Shown here one piece after another: positions 54,534-64,000 of a DNA stretch of 64,000 nt. Position 1 is the stretch's first letter. Every line of letters starts with the position of its first letter. Under the pieces are notes generated by a model. The model worked only from the letters and a program-made list of their open reading frames with translations, made no database searches and had not been told where the DNA came from. A program made the translations under genes and the position numbers. The stretch comes from CAXRDE01 sp964229355 (GTDB lineage: Bacteria > Cyanobacteriota > Sericytochromatia > UBA7694): positions 314,206 to 378,205 of the forward strand of contig CAXRDE010000016.1 of assembly GCA_964229355.1 (NCBI GenBank). The letters run 5' to 3'.

Positions 54534-55472
54534 ATGGGCAATATTAACCGCATTCAGGCCACCCCCCCGGTTCAGCAACCGGGGCGCGTGGAGCGCAAAT
54601 ACAAGCAAGATACACCCAAACCAGGCATTACCTATGCCGAGGTGCATCGCTCGGAAGGAGACCCTGAAGAGACCATTCAGGCGATTCTTCACTTTGCCCG
54701 TGAAAAAATTCAAGAAAAGCGCGGCGGCAAAAAAGACGGCAAAAAGAAAAAACAGCCCCAGACCGGCAAAAAGCGCAAAGCCGGTGAACCCGAAGAACGC
54801 TTTGATGCCGAAAAAACCTACATGATTGCCAGCCCCATGCCCGATACCATGGTACAACCGCGCCGCAATGGCTGTGCGCCCACCTGTCTGGCCATGCTCT
54901 TGCGCAAGTACGGTCAGGTCAACACCGTCAAAGAAGGCTACGCCCGTATCGAAAGCCTGCGCACCGCCGGGGCAGAACACATTAACGACGTGGGGCTGTC
55001 CTTAGAAGATATTTCCACCTATGCGCAACAGGCGGGCTTGCAGTCGCGGGTACAGCGCGGGTACAGCTTCTTACAACAGCTCGAAGGGCTGTTGCGCTGC
55101 CTGAACCGGGGCACCACCCCCATTGCCTCAGTACAATTACCCGGCATGGGCAATATGCGCCATGCAGTGCTGATTGTGGGCATTACCCAGCACACGGTGA
55201 CCATTGTGGACCCGGCCCAGGTGGAAATCCAAAAAGTGCCCCTTGAAGACTTTCAAATTCAGTGGCAAAAAGAAGACAAAACCCAGGCGGGCGTGGGGCT
55301 GGCCTATGTAGAAGTCTGGGGTGAAAACGCCCGCGGCGAGATTGTGCAAACTGACGTATCCTGGAGCAGCATTGTGGAAGAAATTTACCGCGATAAGCTG
55401 CATGTGTCAGCGGTAGGTCGCAGTGCACGGGGCCATTTTGACCCCGTGCTGGTGCCTTTTTTTGACGATTAA
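54534..55472 (+). CDS. C39-like peptidase domain protein with Lys-rich N-terminal half
   Basis: 312 residues. The first ~90 are polar, with a Lys-rich stretch (residues ~62-85). Residues ~95-260 show the C39-like fold: Cys113 in RRNGCAPTCLAMLLRKYG, His ~209 in MRHAVLIVGITQHTVTIV and Asp ~226 in IVDPAQ. The remainder is a beta-rich tail. As in the protein at 11234-12115, there is no signal peptide and no partner ABC transporter. Divergent from the giant FliK-like gene with a shared promoter region, so a joint role is possible. The substrate is unknown. Confidence 0.8.
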   Translation: MGNINRIQATPPVQQPGRVERKYKQDTPKPGITYAEVHRSEGDPEETIQAILHFAREKIQEKRGGKKDGKKKKQPQTGKKRKAGEPEERFDAEKTYMIASPMPDTMVQPRRNGCAPTCLAMLLRKYGQVNTVKEGYARIESLRTAGAEHINDVGLSLEDISTYAQQAGLQSRVQRGYSFLQQLEGLLRCLNRGTTPIASVQLPGMGNMRHAVLIVGITQHTVTIVDPAQVEIQKVPLEDFQIQWQKEDKTQAGVGLAYVEVWGENARGEIVQTDVSWSSIVEEIYRDKLHVSAVGRSARGHFDPVLVPFFDD

Positions 55473-55479
55473 TTTTAAC

Positions 55480-56396
55480 CTAGTCTAAAGCCACACGATT
55501 GCGCAGTTTACCAATGCCTTCGATTTCAAGTTCGACAAGGTCTCCAGGCTGTAAGAACCGGTCCAGTTCTAAGCCACAGCCGGTACCCACGGTACCCGAA
55601 CCCAACACATCGCCAGGGTACAGGGTCACGCCTTCAGAGGCAAAGGCAATCATTTGTTCGAAGGTATAGTGAGAATCACCGGAGTTGCCCCGTGACCATT
55701 CCTCGCCGTTGACGTGGGCCGTCATGGTGAGGTTGCGAATGTCTTCGATTTCATCGGCGGTGACCAGGCAGGGGCCCAGCGTGGTGGCAAAGTCTTTACC
55801 TTTGGCAGGGCCCAGGCCAATTTTCATGACTTTGGCCTGAATGGAGCGCGCACTCCAGTCGTTCATAATGGTGTATCCCGCGATATATGACGCAGCGTCT
55901 TCCACGGCAATATCTTTGCCCTTTTTGCCAATCACCACCGCCAGTTCTAACTCGTAGTCTCGGCGGTCTTCGCCTTTGGGAAAGCGGATCACGTCATCAT
56001 AACCGCCAATGGCGCGGGGGTTACCGTTGTAGTAGGCGGGGTATTCATACCATTCGGGCACCACGTCCAGGCCCCGTTTGGCGCGGCAGGTGCTCACGTG
56101 CTGCTCAAAGGTATAAAAGTCCAGCAGGGCACCGGGTTTAAGAATGGGCGAAAACAGCCGAATGGCATCGCTTTCGTAATAGGTCAGCTGTTGAGGCTGC
56201 TCGGTTTCGACGGCTTCATACACCGCGTAGGCTTTGTCTAACCCCTCTTCGAGATATAACAGTTTGAGCATATCGTCGGGCAGGGCTGCGGCTTCAGGGT
56301 AGAGCAAATAAGAGGCTTGCGCCAGGTCCACCACGCCCCGTGAGGTGACTAAGCCTGCACGGGGATGTTCCTGGGCACTTTGAAAGGTCACCAGTT

Positions 56397-56400
<4 letters not shown>
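55480..56400 (-). CDS. Fumarylacetoacetate hydrolase family protein
   Basis: 306 residues from ATG 56400 (MKLVTFQ); the open frame continues upstream but reads as Arg/Gly-rich nonsense inside hutU. Family motifs are present: the FDFYTFEQH-like start, RDYELELAVVIGKKGKDI with metal-binding Glu pair, GYTIMNDWSARS, KGKDFATTLGPCLV and LGSGTVGTGCGLEL. The family hydrolyses C-C bonds in acylpyruvates. The start overlaps the stop of hutU (ATGA), so the two are translated together; a role in a linked ring or histidine degradation step is inferred. Confidence 0.92.
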
Positions 56401-58148
<1,748 letters not shown>

Positions 58149-58151
58149 CAC

Positions 58152-58739
58152 GGGCTCCTCATCTTGTGTTTATGTCTATTATGACACGAATATGAGGTTT
58201 TCCAGTGCAACAGCGCGAAGAAATCTTGGCCGATATCTCGGAGCGTTTGAGGGGCCAAAACGCAATTGTTTTGTATGCAAATTAAAAAAGCACCTCAAAA
58301 AACCTCTTTTGTAACTTAAGTTTTGGTTAATAAAATAACGTTAATATATCGTGTTGTTTGCATGTTTTTTTAATTGCTGCCGTTATTTTTATCGTTATTT
58401 CTTGTTTTTTAAAGCTTTGGCTAAACAGCAGTATTTCAGTGTTTTAATTTCTGTTTAAAAAATTAACGTAAAATTAACCACAAATTTACAAAACTACATA
58501 TTTTGTCGTCCAAAAAGACGACAGACAAAAAATCCACAATCTGATACTGTTTTTACAGTGAGTTACATCAAGAGATCCCCGCTTTGGGGGCGACTATATT
58601 TTTTATAGCCTTCTCTTCTGTAATACCTGTTTGTATGAGAGCAGACCTGGGAAAATTGGCACAAGTTTTACTTGCTGAGGGGGCCCGGTCGCTCTCATTT
58701 TTTTCTTAAGCTTTTGAGTTGTTGTGAAGGTGGGTTTTT
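58152..58739. other. AT-rich intergenic region with several inverted repeats
   Basis: 588 bases without a supported gene. The left end carries the hutU upstream element. From 58300 to 58500 it is very AT-rich with no clear structure. Then inverted repeats follow in quick succession: TGTCGTC/GACGACA (58504-58523), ACTGT/ACAGT (58546-58559), CCCC/GGGG (58577-58589), CTATA/TATAG (58594-58608) and the large hairpin at 58635-58705. The region separates the normal-composition genes to the left from the AT-richer lipoprotein operon to the right. Confidence 0.6.
58635..58705 (+). terminator. Long structured hairpin with T-run upstream of the lipoprotein operon
   Basis: ATGAGAGC (58635-58642) pairs with GCTCTCAT (58691-58698); the stem continues with GACC/GGTC and GGG/CCC around two small bulges, closing a ~30-base inner region that holds a further CAAG/CTTG hairpin. 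A run of seven T follows at once. It lies ~35 bases before the ATG at 58740, so it could be an attenuator or riboswitch expression platform for the operon, or the end of a small RNA. No known riboswitch consensus was recognised. Confidence 0.6.
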
Positions 58740-59879
58740 ATGAATTTGAATACAATAAGAGCAGTAAAATTGCTCTTTTGGGTGATGGTTTGCGTCAGTA
58801 TCTTGGGGGCCTGTCAAACTTCAGATCTTGCTCTTAATACGATTCCGCCAAGTGGTTCAGTTATTTTAAGGGTTTCTGAACGAGGGGCCCAATCTCATCC
58901 TCTGCCTACAATTATACCTAATCAGTCTTCCTTGCCGAGTGCTCAAGCTTCTTTTCAGCCTGTCAAGGGTTCAACGGGCTCTAACGGTCCAGGTATCAAT
59001 ACAAATCCTTCACAAAATTTTCCTATAACAGGTAGCCGAAGTGGCGGGGGAAGCGATTCTAAAGGAGGGGCAACTCCCTCTCCTGCAGCAAGTGCTCAGC
59101 CTTCGTCTCAACCTCCAAATGAGAGTGAAGAATCTGGAGGGCCCTTTATTACCCCGACAGCAACGCCCACTCCTCATCCGGAGCTTTTTGCTGTAACGTT
59201 GCCGCAAGCGACTTCAACCCCTATACCCCAGCCAACAGCTCAGCCTCTAAGCGCTCCCCCTGAAGATGGACGCTCAGTGATCAATGAAGTGATGTGGACA
59301 GATTCGCAGCAGAGTGTTTTAGGTGTAAATGCACCTACCGCCATTTCAGCTAATTATTGGGGGAAGCGGGTAGACCTTGTGATTGGAGGCTATTTTTTCT
59401 TACCTGGTGGCTTAGTCCCTGAAGATATACGCATTTTTTTAGATGGCTACATACCCATAGAAATTGATCAGGTTACACCTTTTGCAATTCAAGCGCATTT
59501 TGATACAGGTTATATTCCAGACTTTTATTTGATAGGTCCTCATCAACTCACGGTAGAGATTGCCGGAGAAGAAGTATTTGCAAAGGTACTTTTTGGTGAG
59601 CCAGAGGATGAGGCTACCCTCATTCCTGAAATCAGAGTTTTTCGAGAGGCGGGGCAGTATTTAGAGATCAAAGGGATTAATTTAATGTTTAATCCCGGGT
59701 TCAGTCAACTCTATTTGAATGGAGTTCTTACAGCTGTAGATATGTATTTTGAAAACAAGGAAGTGGTTTTGAGGTTTGAAAAACCTGTTGGTTTTGATGT
59801 GCTCAGCACTCATGATCTGCGTTATTTTTCGCCTTTTGGCACAAGTTTTCGAAACCTGATGATTGGGAGTGGGATTTAA
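58740..59879 (+). CDS. Lipoprotein with Pro/Ser/Thr-rich linker and beta C-terminal domain
   Basis: 379 residues. Signal peptide with lipobox SILGAC (Cys24). Residues ~45-170 are Pro/Ser/Thr/Gln-rich (for example PTATPTPHPE) and look like a flexible cell-surface stalk. Residues ~185-379 are mostly beta strands with Ig- or IPT/TIG-like repeats (INEVMWTDSQQSVLG, VDLVIGGYFFLPGGLVPEDIRIFLDG, LEIKGINLMFNPGFSQLYLNG). AAGGTGG lies before the ATG. Its stop overlaps the protease start by one base. Base composition is AT-richer than most of the window. Probably a surface protein working with the protease next to it. Confidence 0.82.
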   Translation: MNLNTIRAVKLLFWVMVCVSILGACQTSDLALNTIPPSGSVILRVSERGAQSHPLPTIIPNQSSLPSAQASFQPVKGSTGSNGPGINTNPSQNFPITGSRSGGGSDSKGGATPSPAASAQPSSQPPNESEESGGPFITPTATPTPHPELFAVTLPQATSTPIPQPTAQPLSAPPEDGRSVINEVMWTDSQQSVLGVNAPTAISANYWGKRVDLVIGGYFFLPGGLVPEDIRIFLDGYIPIEIDQVTPFAIQAHFDTGYIPDFYLIGPHQLTVEIAGEEVFAKVLFGEPEDEATLIPEIRVFREAGQYLEIKGINLMFNPGFSQLYLNGVLTAVDMYFENKEVVLRFEKPVGFDVLSTHDLRYFSPFGTSFRNLMIGSGI

Positions 59880-62800
59880 TGAGTAGACGGTCTTTATTAT
59901 ATTTTGTAAGCGTTCTGTGTTTTGTGAGTGCGTGTATGAAAATGCCATTGCCCCTGGGGCAAGGCCAGAAAGTTCAAGGGACTAAGCATGTGAGTTATAA
60001 GCATACGGGGCCGATTCAGCGGCCTGAGCGTGTGCAGCTTTCCTTTGATAGTCGTTTGGCTGGTGGCTACCAGGGGGCGAAATATTTTATTCCTTTTGCT
60101 AGTGAAAACAGTGGTTTTAAAACACAATCCGAAAATGCTGCTTTGCAAGTGCGCCCGATTTTGGATTGTGTTTCTCAAGATAATGGGACTTATCGGGCAT
60201 ATTTCTCTTATAAAAATCAGACTGAGGCAGTGGTTAATTTCGCACAAGGCATTCATAATCGTCTCTATGATCCAGATACTCATCAAGAACATGAGACACA
60301 AGCCCTAACATCTTTTCCTGTGGGGCGCAGTGCCAAGTATCCAGATTCTGTCTTACAAGTGCCTTTTGCTTCAGGAAAACGTATTGCCTGGACCTTAGAC
60401 GGGCAAACTGTCATTGCTTCTCAAGACTCTCCAAAGTGTGGTGAACGACCCTCTGCCGTGCATTTTCAGGCTGGAGAACCAGATAGTTTGGGGCTCTTAT
60501 ACCCCTGGATGCCAGGTAGCAAAAATATTGCCCAGCCTGAGACAAAGACCGCTTATATTTCCTTGAATCAAAATTATCCTGCAGCAGTAGTTACAGGACA
60601 GGTGATGCTCTCTACAGAAACTCCTCAGGCTTTAGAAACTATTTTGCAAGATTACAATGCACGTATTGTCAGTGGGCCTGATTCAGCCGGATTTTACTTG
60701 GTTTCACCCGATATGACCAGGGTGGATGTGTCAGCATTAGAAGATAACCTCAAGCTTTTGAACGAAGACATTGAAGATCCCAATTATATTATTCACAGCG
60801 CTAGCTTTGGTGGTTTAGAGTCAGCACGCACTTTTGCCTTTTTGGTGGAACTCATGCAGCGAAAGTTGGTTAATGGTATCGGTTTTAATTGGGTTATGGA
60901 GCCAGCGGTTTTTGATCAAGACGCGTATCCTCAGACTTCTAAGACTGTTGAAACCCGTTTAATTGGTGAAGGAGATGCTGCTACACAGACGAATATCGGG
61001 CGGCGTTTTGCCAATGTGATTAAGGCCTGGGATTATGGGCTGGGTTATAGCGTTCATGAGCAACGCTCGATTCGAGTTGCTGTAATAGACTCCGGCTTTG
61101 GAGGTCTGTGGGATCATATGGAAGAAGGGCGGGAACTTCATGGACAGATTTTGGTGGATAAGGGGGGGTATGTTACTCATGGTTCAAACCAGTTTTTGCC
61201 TTGGACGAATCGAAAGGGTGACGATGGAATAACAACATTGTTTCCAGAGGAAAATGATAAAGTTGGCCTTGCAGGTTCTCATGGAACTAATGTTGCGTCA
61301 GTCATTGCAGCAAAAATTAACGATAAGCAAGGTTTTGCTGGAGTGGCACCAGCAGCAAAAATTATTCCTATTCAGGTATCAACAGAATGGTGGCCTGTAT
61401 CAATAGCCATTGAAGCAGCTGTAGAAAAAGGAGCTGATGTCATTAATTTGAGTATTTGTGCTGGCGTGTTTTCGGAGTTTACAGAGAGTTGGTTGAGTCT
61501 TTTAGCAACTAGTGAAAATGGATATACAGCAGATGCTTTTGCGGCAGTGAAAAATGCACTGGCTAAGGCTGAAAGTCAGAATACGATAGTCGTGGTTTCG
61601 GCAGGCAATAAGAACTGGAATGTGAAACATGGGCTTTGGGGACGAGATAATGAGTATGGACGTGTGTTTAAGAATATAATTATTGTTGGTGGGCTGCAAG
61701 ATGATGAGGATGGTTTTTTTTCGCGCTATCCTGAATATGGATCGCTCCAAAACCCTGTACGGGGTAAAGCTTTCCCATTTCCGAAGAATTTAAAGAGATG
61801 GGTAGGGCATCCTCATTTTGAGCCAGTACCTTCTCGTCTTCATGTACGTGAAAGTAGTAATGAGCAGGAAAGACAGTCAGCAAAGACTGCTTATGCAAAT
61901 ACTTTAGAGTCTACTTATAATAAGGGTACTATTGAAAGCATTTATACGAAAGATGATTTCGGTTCTAACTGGGGGGATAATGTGGATATTTGGGCTCCCG
62001 CCGCTTCACAGGTACTTCTTAAGCCCGATGAAAATCGTGTTGGCTTAACTTCAAATTCGGGAACAAGTATAGCAGCACCTTTTATTGCAGGTGTTATTGC
62101 GTTAATGAAGGCTCAACGCATTAACTTGAGTCGTGATGAAATTAAGAGCTTATTTGATGATATGTCTTTTTCAAATCAGTATCAAGACTTTTATAAATGG
62201 CAAAAACCTGTGGAAATGACTGATACTGAAATTGAAGCCTATGTCCTTAATGGTGGTCAATATAAACCAGCTTCAGAGTTTAAGTGTGGTAATCAAGCAC
62301 GTTATTTGTGTGGTGATTTTAATTTAATGCCTCCCAAGTTTATTGAACGGGATGGTGGACAAATTTTGTTGGCGCCTGAGGAGCCGAATATTGAGGTGAA
62401 AACACCCAATGTACCTAAAATTATTCGGTATTTAGGAGGTGAGGCTACTGCATTTATTGTTCCCTATCAAGCTATTTTAGAAAAGCATGGTGATGAGCTT
62501 TACTTGAGAACTGATGGATTAGGAACTCTTCGCATACATTATCAGGGGTTAACCGCATGGGAGTATCTAAAACATTTTTATGCTTTAGACCTTAATGATG
62601 AGCCGGTTTCTTGGAATGCATTACTCAACCAACCTGTTTTTGTACGCGGGCGAAATTTAGATCATGCCAATGTGAATGTTTTACAGATGTATCAATTATC
62701 ACCCTTTGATTTAATGCCTTCTCCTGAACCCAGTCAAGACGCTACTCCTCATTGCGTGACAGATATTATTGTCAGTAATAAATCGGATTGGCGTTGGTAT

Positions 62801-63256
62801 CCTGAGAATAAACCTTACCAAAGCCCGGCCATTGTTCCCTATTTTAACAAGCTTGAGTTTAAAACTTTGCCTCACATCGTTGGACAACCCGAATCACTGC
62901 CTGTTTGGTCAGAACTGACAGAAAAAGGTGTGGCAAACTGTACAAACTGCGAAGTTGATCTTTGGCATGATTATACTTTACTTTCAGGTTACCGTGTAGA
63001 ATCGGCTAAGTTGTTTGCAAAGGCAGATGATGAGATGCATGTGTTTTTAAATGCTGAGTACATTACTACTGTTAAAGATAAACTTTTACAGCATCCTGAT
63101 ATTGCAAGTTATGACTTGCCTTTAAGCTATTTTCAGAACGCTGGCCGAACCAAAGAAGTACCGATTATGCTGCGAGGTGTTAACAAAGTGAGTCCTCCTC
63201 ATCATAACTTTGCAGGAATTATGGCCAGAATTGAGGTGAAAAGATGCGCAGAATAA
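59879..63256 (+). CDS. Subtilisin-like serine protease lipoprotein
   Basis: 1125 residues. The signal peptide ends in a lipobox (CFVSAC, Cys19). A ~370-residue pro/accessory region includes the inhibitor-I9-like stretch (ILQDYNARIVSGPDSAGFYLV). The S8 catalytic domain spans ~395-770 with Asp404 (VAVIDSGFGG), His468 (GSHGTNVASVIAA) and Ser730 (NSGTSIAAPFIAGVIALM); the oxyanion Asn is in VVSAGNKNWN. Residues between His and Ser hold long insertions. The C-terminal ~300 residues are an additional beta-rich region. It would act at the cell surface. Starts overlap on both sides, so it belongs to a three-gene operon. Confidence 0.92.
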   Translation: MSRRSLLYFVSVLCFVSACMKMPLPLGQGQKVQGTKHVSYKHTGPIQRPERVQLSFDSRLAGGYQGAKYFIPFASENSGFKTQSENAALQVRPILDCVSQDNGTYRAYFSYKNQTEAVVNFAQGIHNRLYDPDTHQEHETQALTSFPVGRSAKYPDSVLQVPFASGKRIAWTLDGQTVIASQDSPKCGERPSAVHFQAGEPDSLGLLYPWMPGSKNIAQPETKTAYISLNQNYPAAVVTGQVMLSTETPQALETILQDYNARIVSGPDSAGFYLVSPDMTRVDVSALEDNLKLLNEDIEDPNYIIHSASFGGLESARTFAFLVELMQRKLVNGIGFNWVMEPAVFDQDAYPQTSKTVETRLIGEGDAATQTNIGRRFANVIKAWDYGLGYSVHEQRSIRVAVIDSGFGGLWDHMEEGRELHGQILVDKGGYVTHGSNQFLPWTNRKGDDGITTLFPEENDKVGLAGSHGTNVASVIAAKINDKQGFAGVAPAAKIIPIQVSTEWWPVSIAIEAAVEKGADVINLSICAGVFSEFTESWLSLLATSENGYTADAFAAVKNALAKAESQNTIVVVSAGNKNWNVKHGLWGRDNEYGRVFKNIIIVGGLQDDEDGFFSRYPEYGSLQNPVRGKAFPFPKNLKRWVGHPHFEPVPSRLHVRESSNEQERQSAKTAYANTLESTYNKGTIESIYTKDDFGSNWGDNVDIWAPAASQVLLKPDENRVGLTSNSGTSIAAPFIAGVIALMKAQRINLSRDEIKSLFDDMSFSNQYQDFYKWQKPVEMTDTEIEAYVLNGGQYKPASEFKCGNQARYLCGDFNLMPPKFIERDGGQILLAPEEPNIEVKTPNVPKIIRYLGGEATAFIVPYQAILEKHGDELYLRTDGLGTLRIHYQGLTAWEYLKHFYALDLNDEPVSWNALLNQPVFVRGRNLDHANVNVLQMYQLSPFDLMPSPEPSQDATPHCVTDIIVSNKSDWRWYPENKPYQSPAIVPYFNKLEFKTLPHIVGQPESLPVWSELTEKGVANCTNCEVDLWHDYTLLSGYRVESAKLFAKADDEMHVFLNAEYITTVKDKLLQHPDIASYDLPLSYFQNAGRTKEVPIMLRGVNKVSPPHHNFAGIMARIEVKRCAE

Positions 63257-64000
63257 CATTATTAACACTACTGGTTTCTATGGGGCTCAGTGCTTGTCAA
63301 CCTGAGAGCGTAGCTCCCTTTCCTGCAACACCTTTACCTTCAGCCAGCCCCTCTCTGAATCACGTGGAAAGTGCGACAGCCAGTGCTTTACCCGGCTCGA
63401 TTCCCAGTGTGTCTCCCAGCCCGAGACCTACACCAGAGCCCACCCCTGAGGTGGGACCACGTGCGGTGTACTATCTTAAAAAAGAGTCCAGTGAGAGCTC
63501 AAAGCACCGTTTGTACCAGGCTGATTTAGAAACGCAGCAAACCCATGAGTTGGATACGTTGGACTTTAAAGATTGTAGCCACAGTGGCTTAACGGCTATT
63601 TCTCCAATTCGAAATTTTGTTGTTGTTTACTGTGACGGAACGGTGTATATCTACAATACAGTCAGCCGTCAACGAATTTATGCGACGCCGGAGGTGTTAG
63701 AACCTCTGGCTTATGGGGAGCCCGTGAAGTGGCCTCATGAGAGCCCTGCTCCAGAGCCTCCAGATCCTAATGAGCCAAGTGCCTATCCGACTCCAGCGGT
63801 CTATGAGCCAGAACCTTCGATTACGCCGATTCCACAGGCTACTTTGCCGCCTCCGCTCGAAGATATTAGTTTCCGTTTGCAGCAAACCCACTCGTTACAA
63901 AAACCGCTTTCGGAGTCTTTTGTTACTTTTTTGCCCGAGAGTAAAGGAACCTGGGCCGTATTTGCAAGATATCCTGAGGGTCGAAAGTTTTTTGCTCCCG
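63244..64000 (+). CDS. Lipoprotein with Pro/Ser-rich linker, propeller-like (partial)
   Basis: ATG 63244 lies inside the protease gene end, and the frame runs open to the window edge for at least 252 codons. Signal peptide with lipobox (GLSAC, Cys18), then a Pro/Ser/Thr/Ala linker with PSPRPTPEPTPE. From residue ~75 the sequence has propeller-like strands (AVYYLKKESSESSKHRLYQADLETQQTHELDTL, FVVVYCDGTVYIYNTVSRQRIYA) interrupted by a second Pro-rich insert. It resembles the TolB/DPP-type beta-propeller pattern but is incomplete. Third member of the lipoprotein operon. Confidence 0.75.
   Translation, partial: MRRITLLTLLVSMGLSACQPESVAPFPATPLPSASPSLNHVESATASALPGSIPSVSPSPRPTPEPTPEVGPRAVYYLKKESSESSKHRLYQADLETQQTHELDTLDFKDCSHSGLTAISPIRNFVVVYCDGTVYIYNTVSRQRIYATPEVLEPLAYGEPVKWPHESPAPEPPDPNEPSAYPTPAVYEPEPSITPIPQATLPPPLEDISFRLQQTHSLQKPLSESFVTFLPESKGTWAVFARYPEGRKFFAP

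Overview
This window is 64 kb of densely coded bacterial chromosome, roughly half G+C, with the last ~6 kb visibly more AT-rich. The cell is a diderm: there are lipoproteins, an outer-membrane beta-barrel protein and a protease-propeller-barrel fusion. It is flagellated. The most telling lineage marker is a response regulator (43317-44030) that closely resembles cyanobacterial RpaB/Ycf27. No photosynthesis gene is seen. A non-photosynthetic relative of Cyanobacteria (Melainabacteria, Sericytochromatia or Blackallbacteria type) is the best guess from recalled family features; no database was searched.

Layout. 1-2183: 3' part of a minus-strand Ser/Thr kinase-ATPase signalling protein, cut by the window edge. 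2360-9260: a small hypothetical, a lipoprotein, then an overlapping five-gene run (YaaR, outer-membrane protein, FAD/Fe-S oxidase, ankyrin protein, methyltransferase). 9287-16208: LPP20-like protein, GNAT, C39-like peptidase, an acidic coiled-coil protein, a TM2-like membrane protein and a LysM protein. 16532-22543: rpsB-tsf, frr-cdsA without pyrH or uppS, a phosphodiester glycosidase, a hypothetical and a pirin. 22561-31312: SNF2 helicase, double-length ThyX, MarR/OhrR divergent from glutathione peroxidase, homocysteine methyltransferase, pterin dehydratase and a CAP-domain lipoprotein.

31376-34915 holds the most unusual gene: a leucine/valine dehydrogenase fused in one frame to a valyl-tRNA synthetase-like module that has lost its HIGH and KMSKS motifs. 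Next come a SleB-like wall hydrolase and a flagellar cluster (fliK, flgD, flgE, flbD, motA, motB, fliL), preceded by a near-perfect sigma-28 promoter and followed by the RpaB-like regulator and a crotonase-fold protein lacking both catalytic glutamates. 44786-55472: the protease-propeller-barrel protein, DUF952, DUF1206, a 1761-residue helical-repeat protein ending in a FliK-like domain, and a second C39-like peptidase. 55480-58148: hutU translationally coupled to a fumarylacetoacetate hydrolase family gene. 58152-58739 is AT-rich and packed with inverted repeats. 58740 to the end is an overlapping operon of three lipoproteins, the middle one a subtilisin-like protease; the last is cut by the window edge.

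No tRNA, rRNA, CRISPR array, insertion sequence or prophage was recognised. Functions come from reading motifs by eye.
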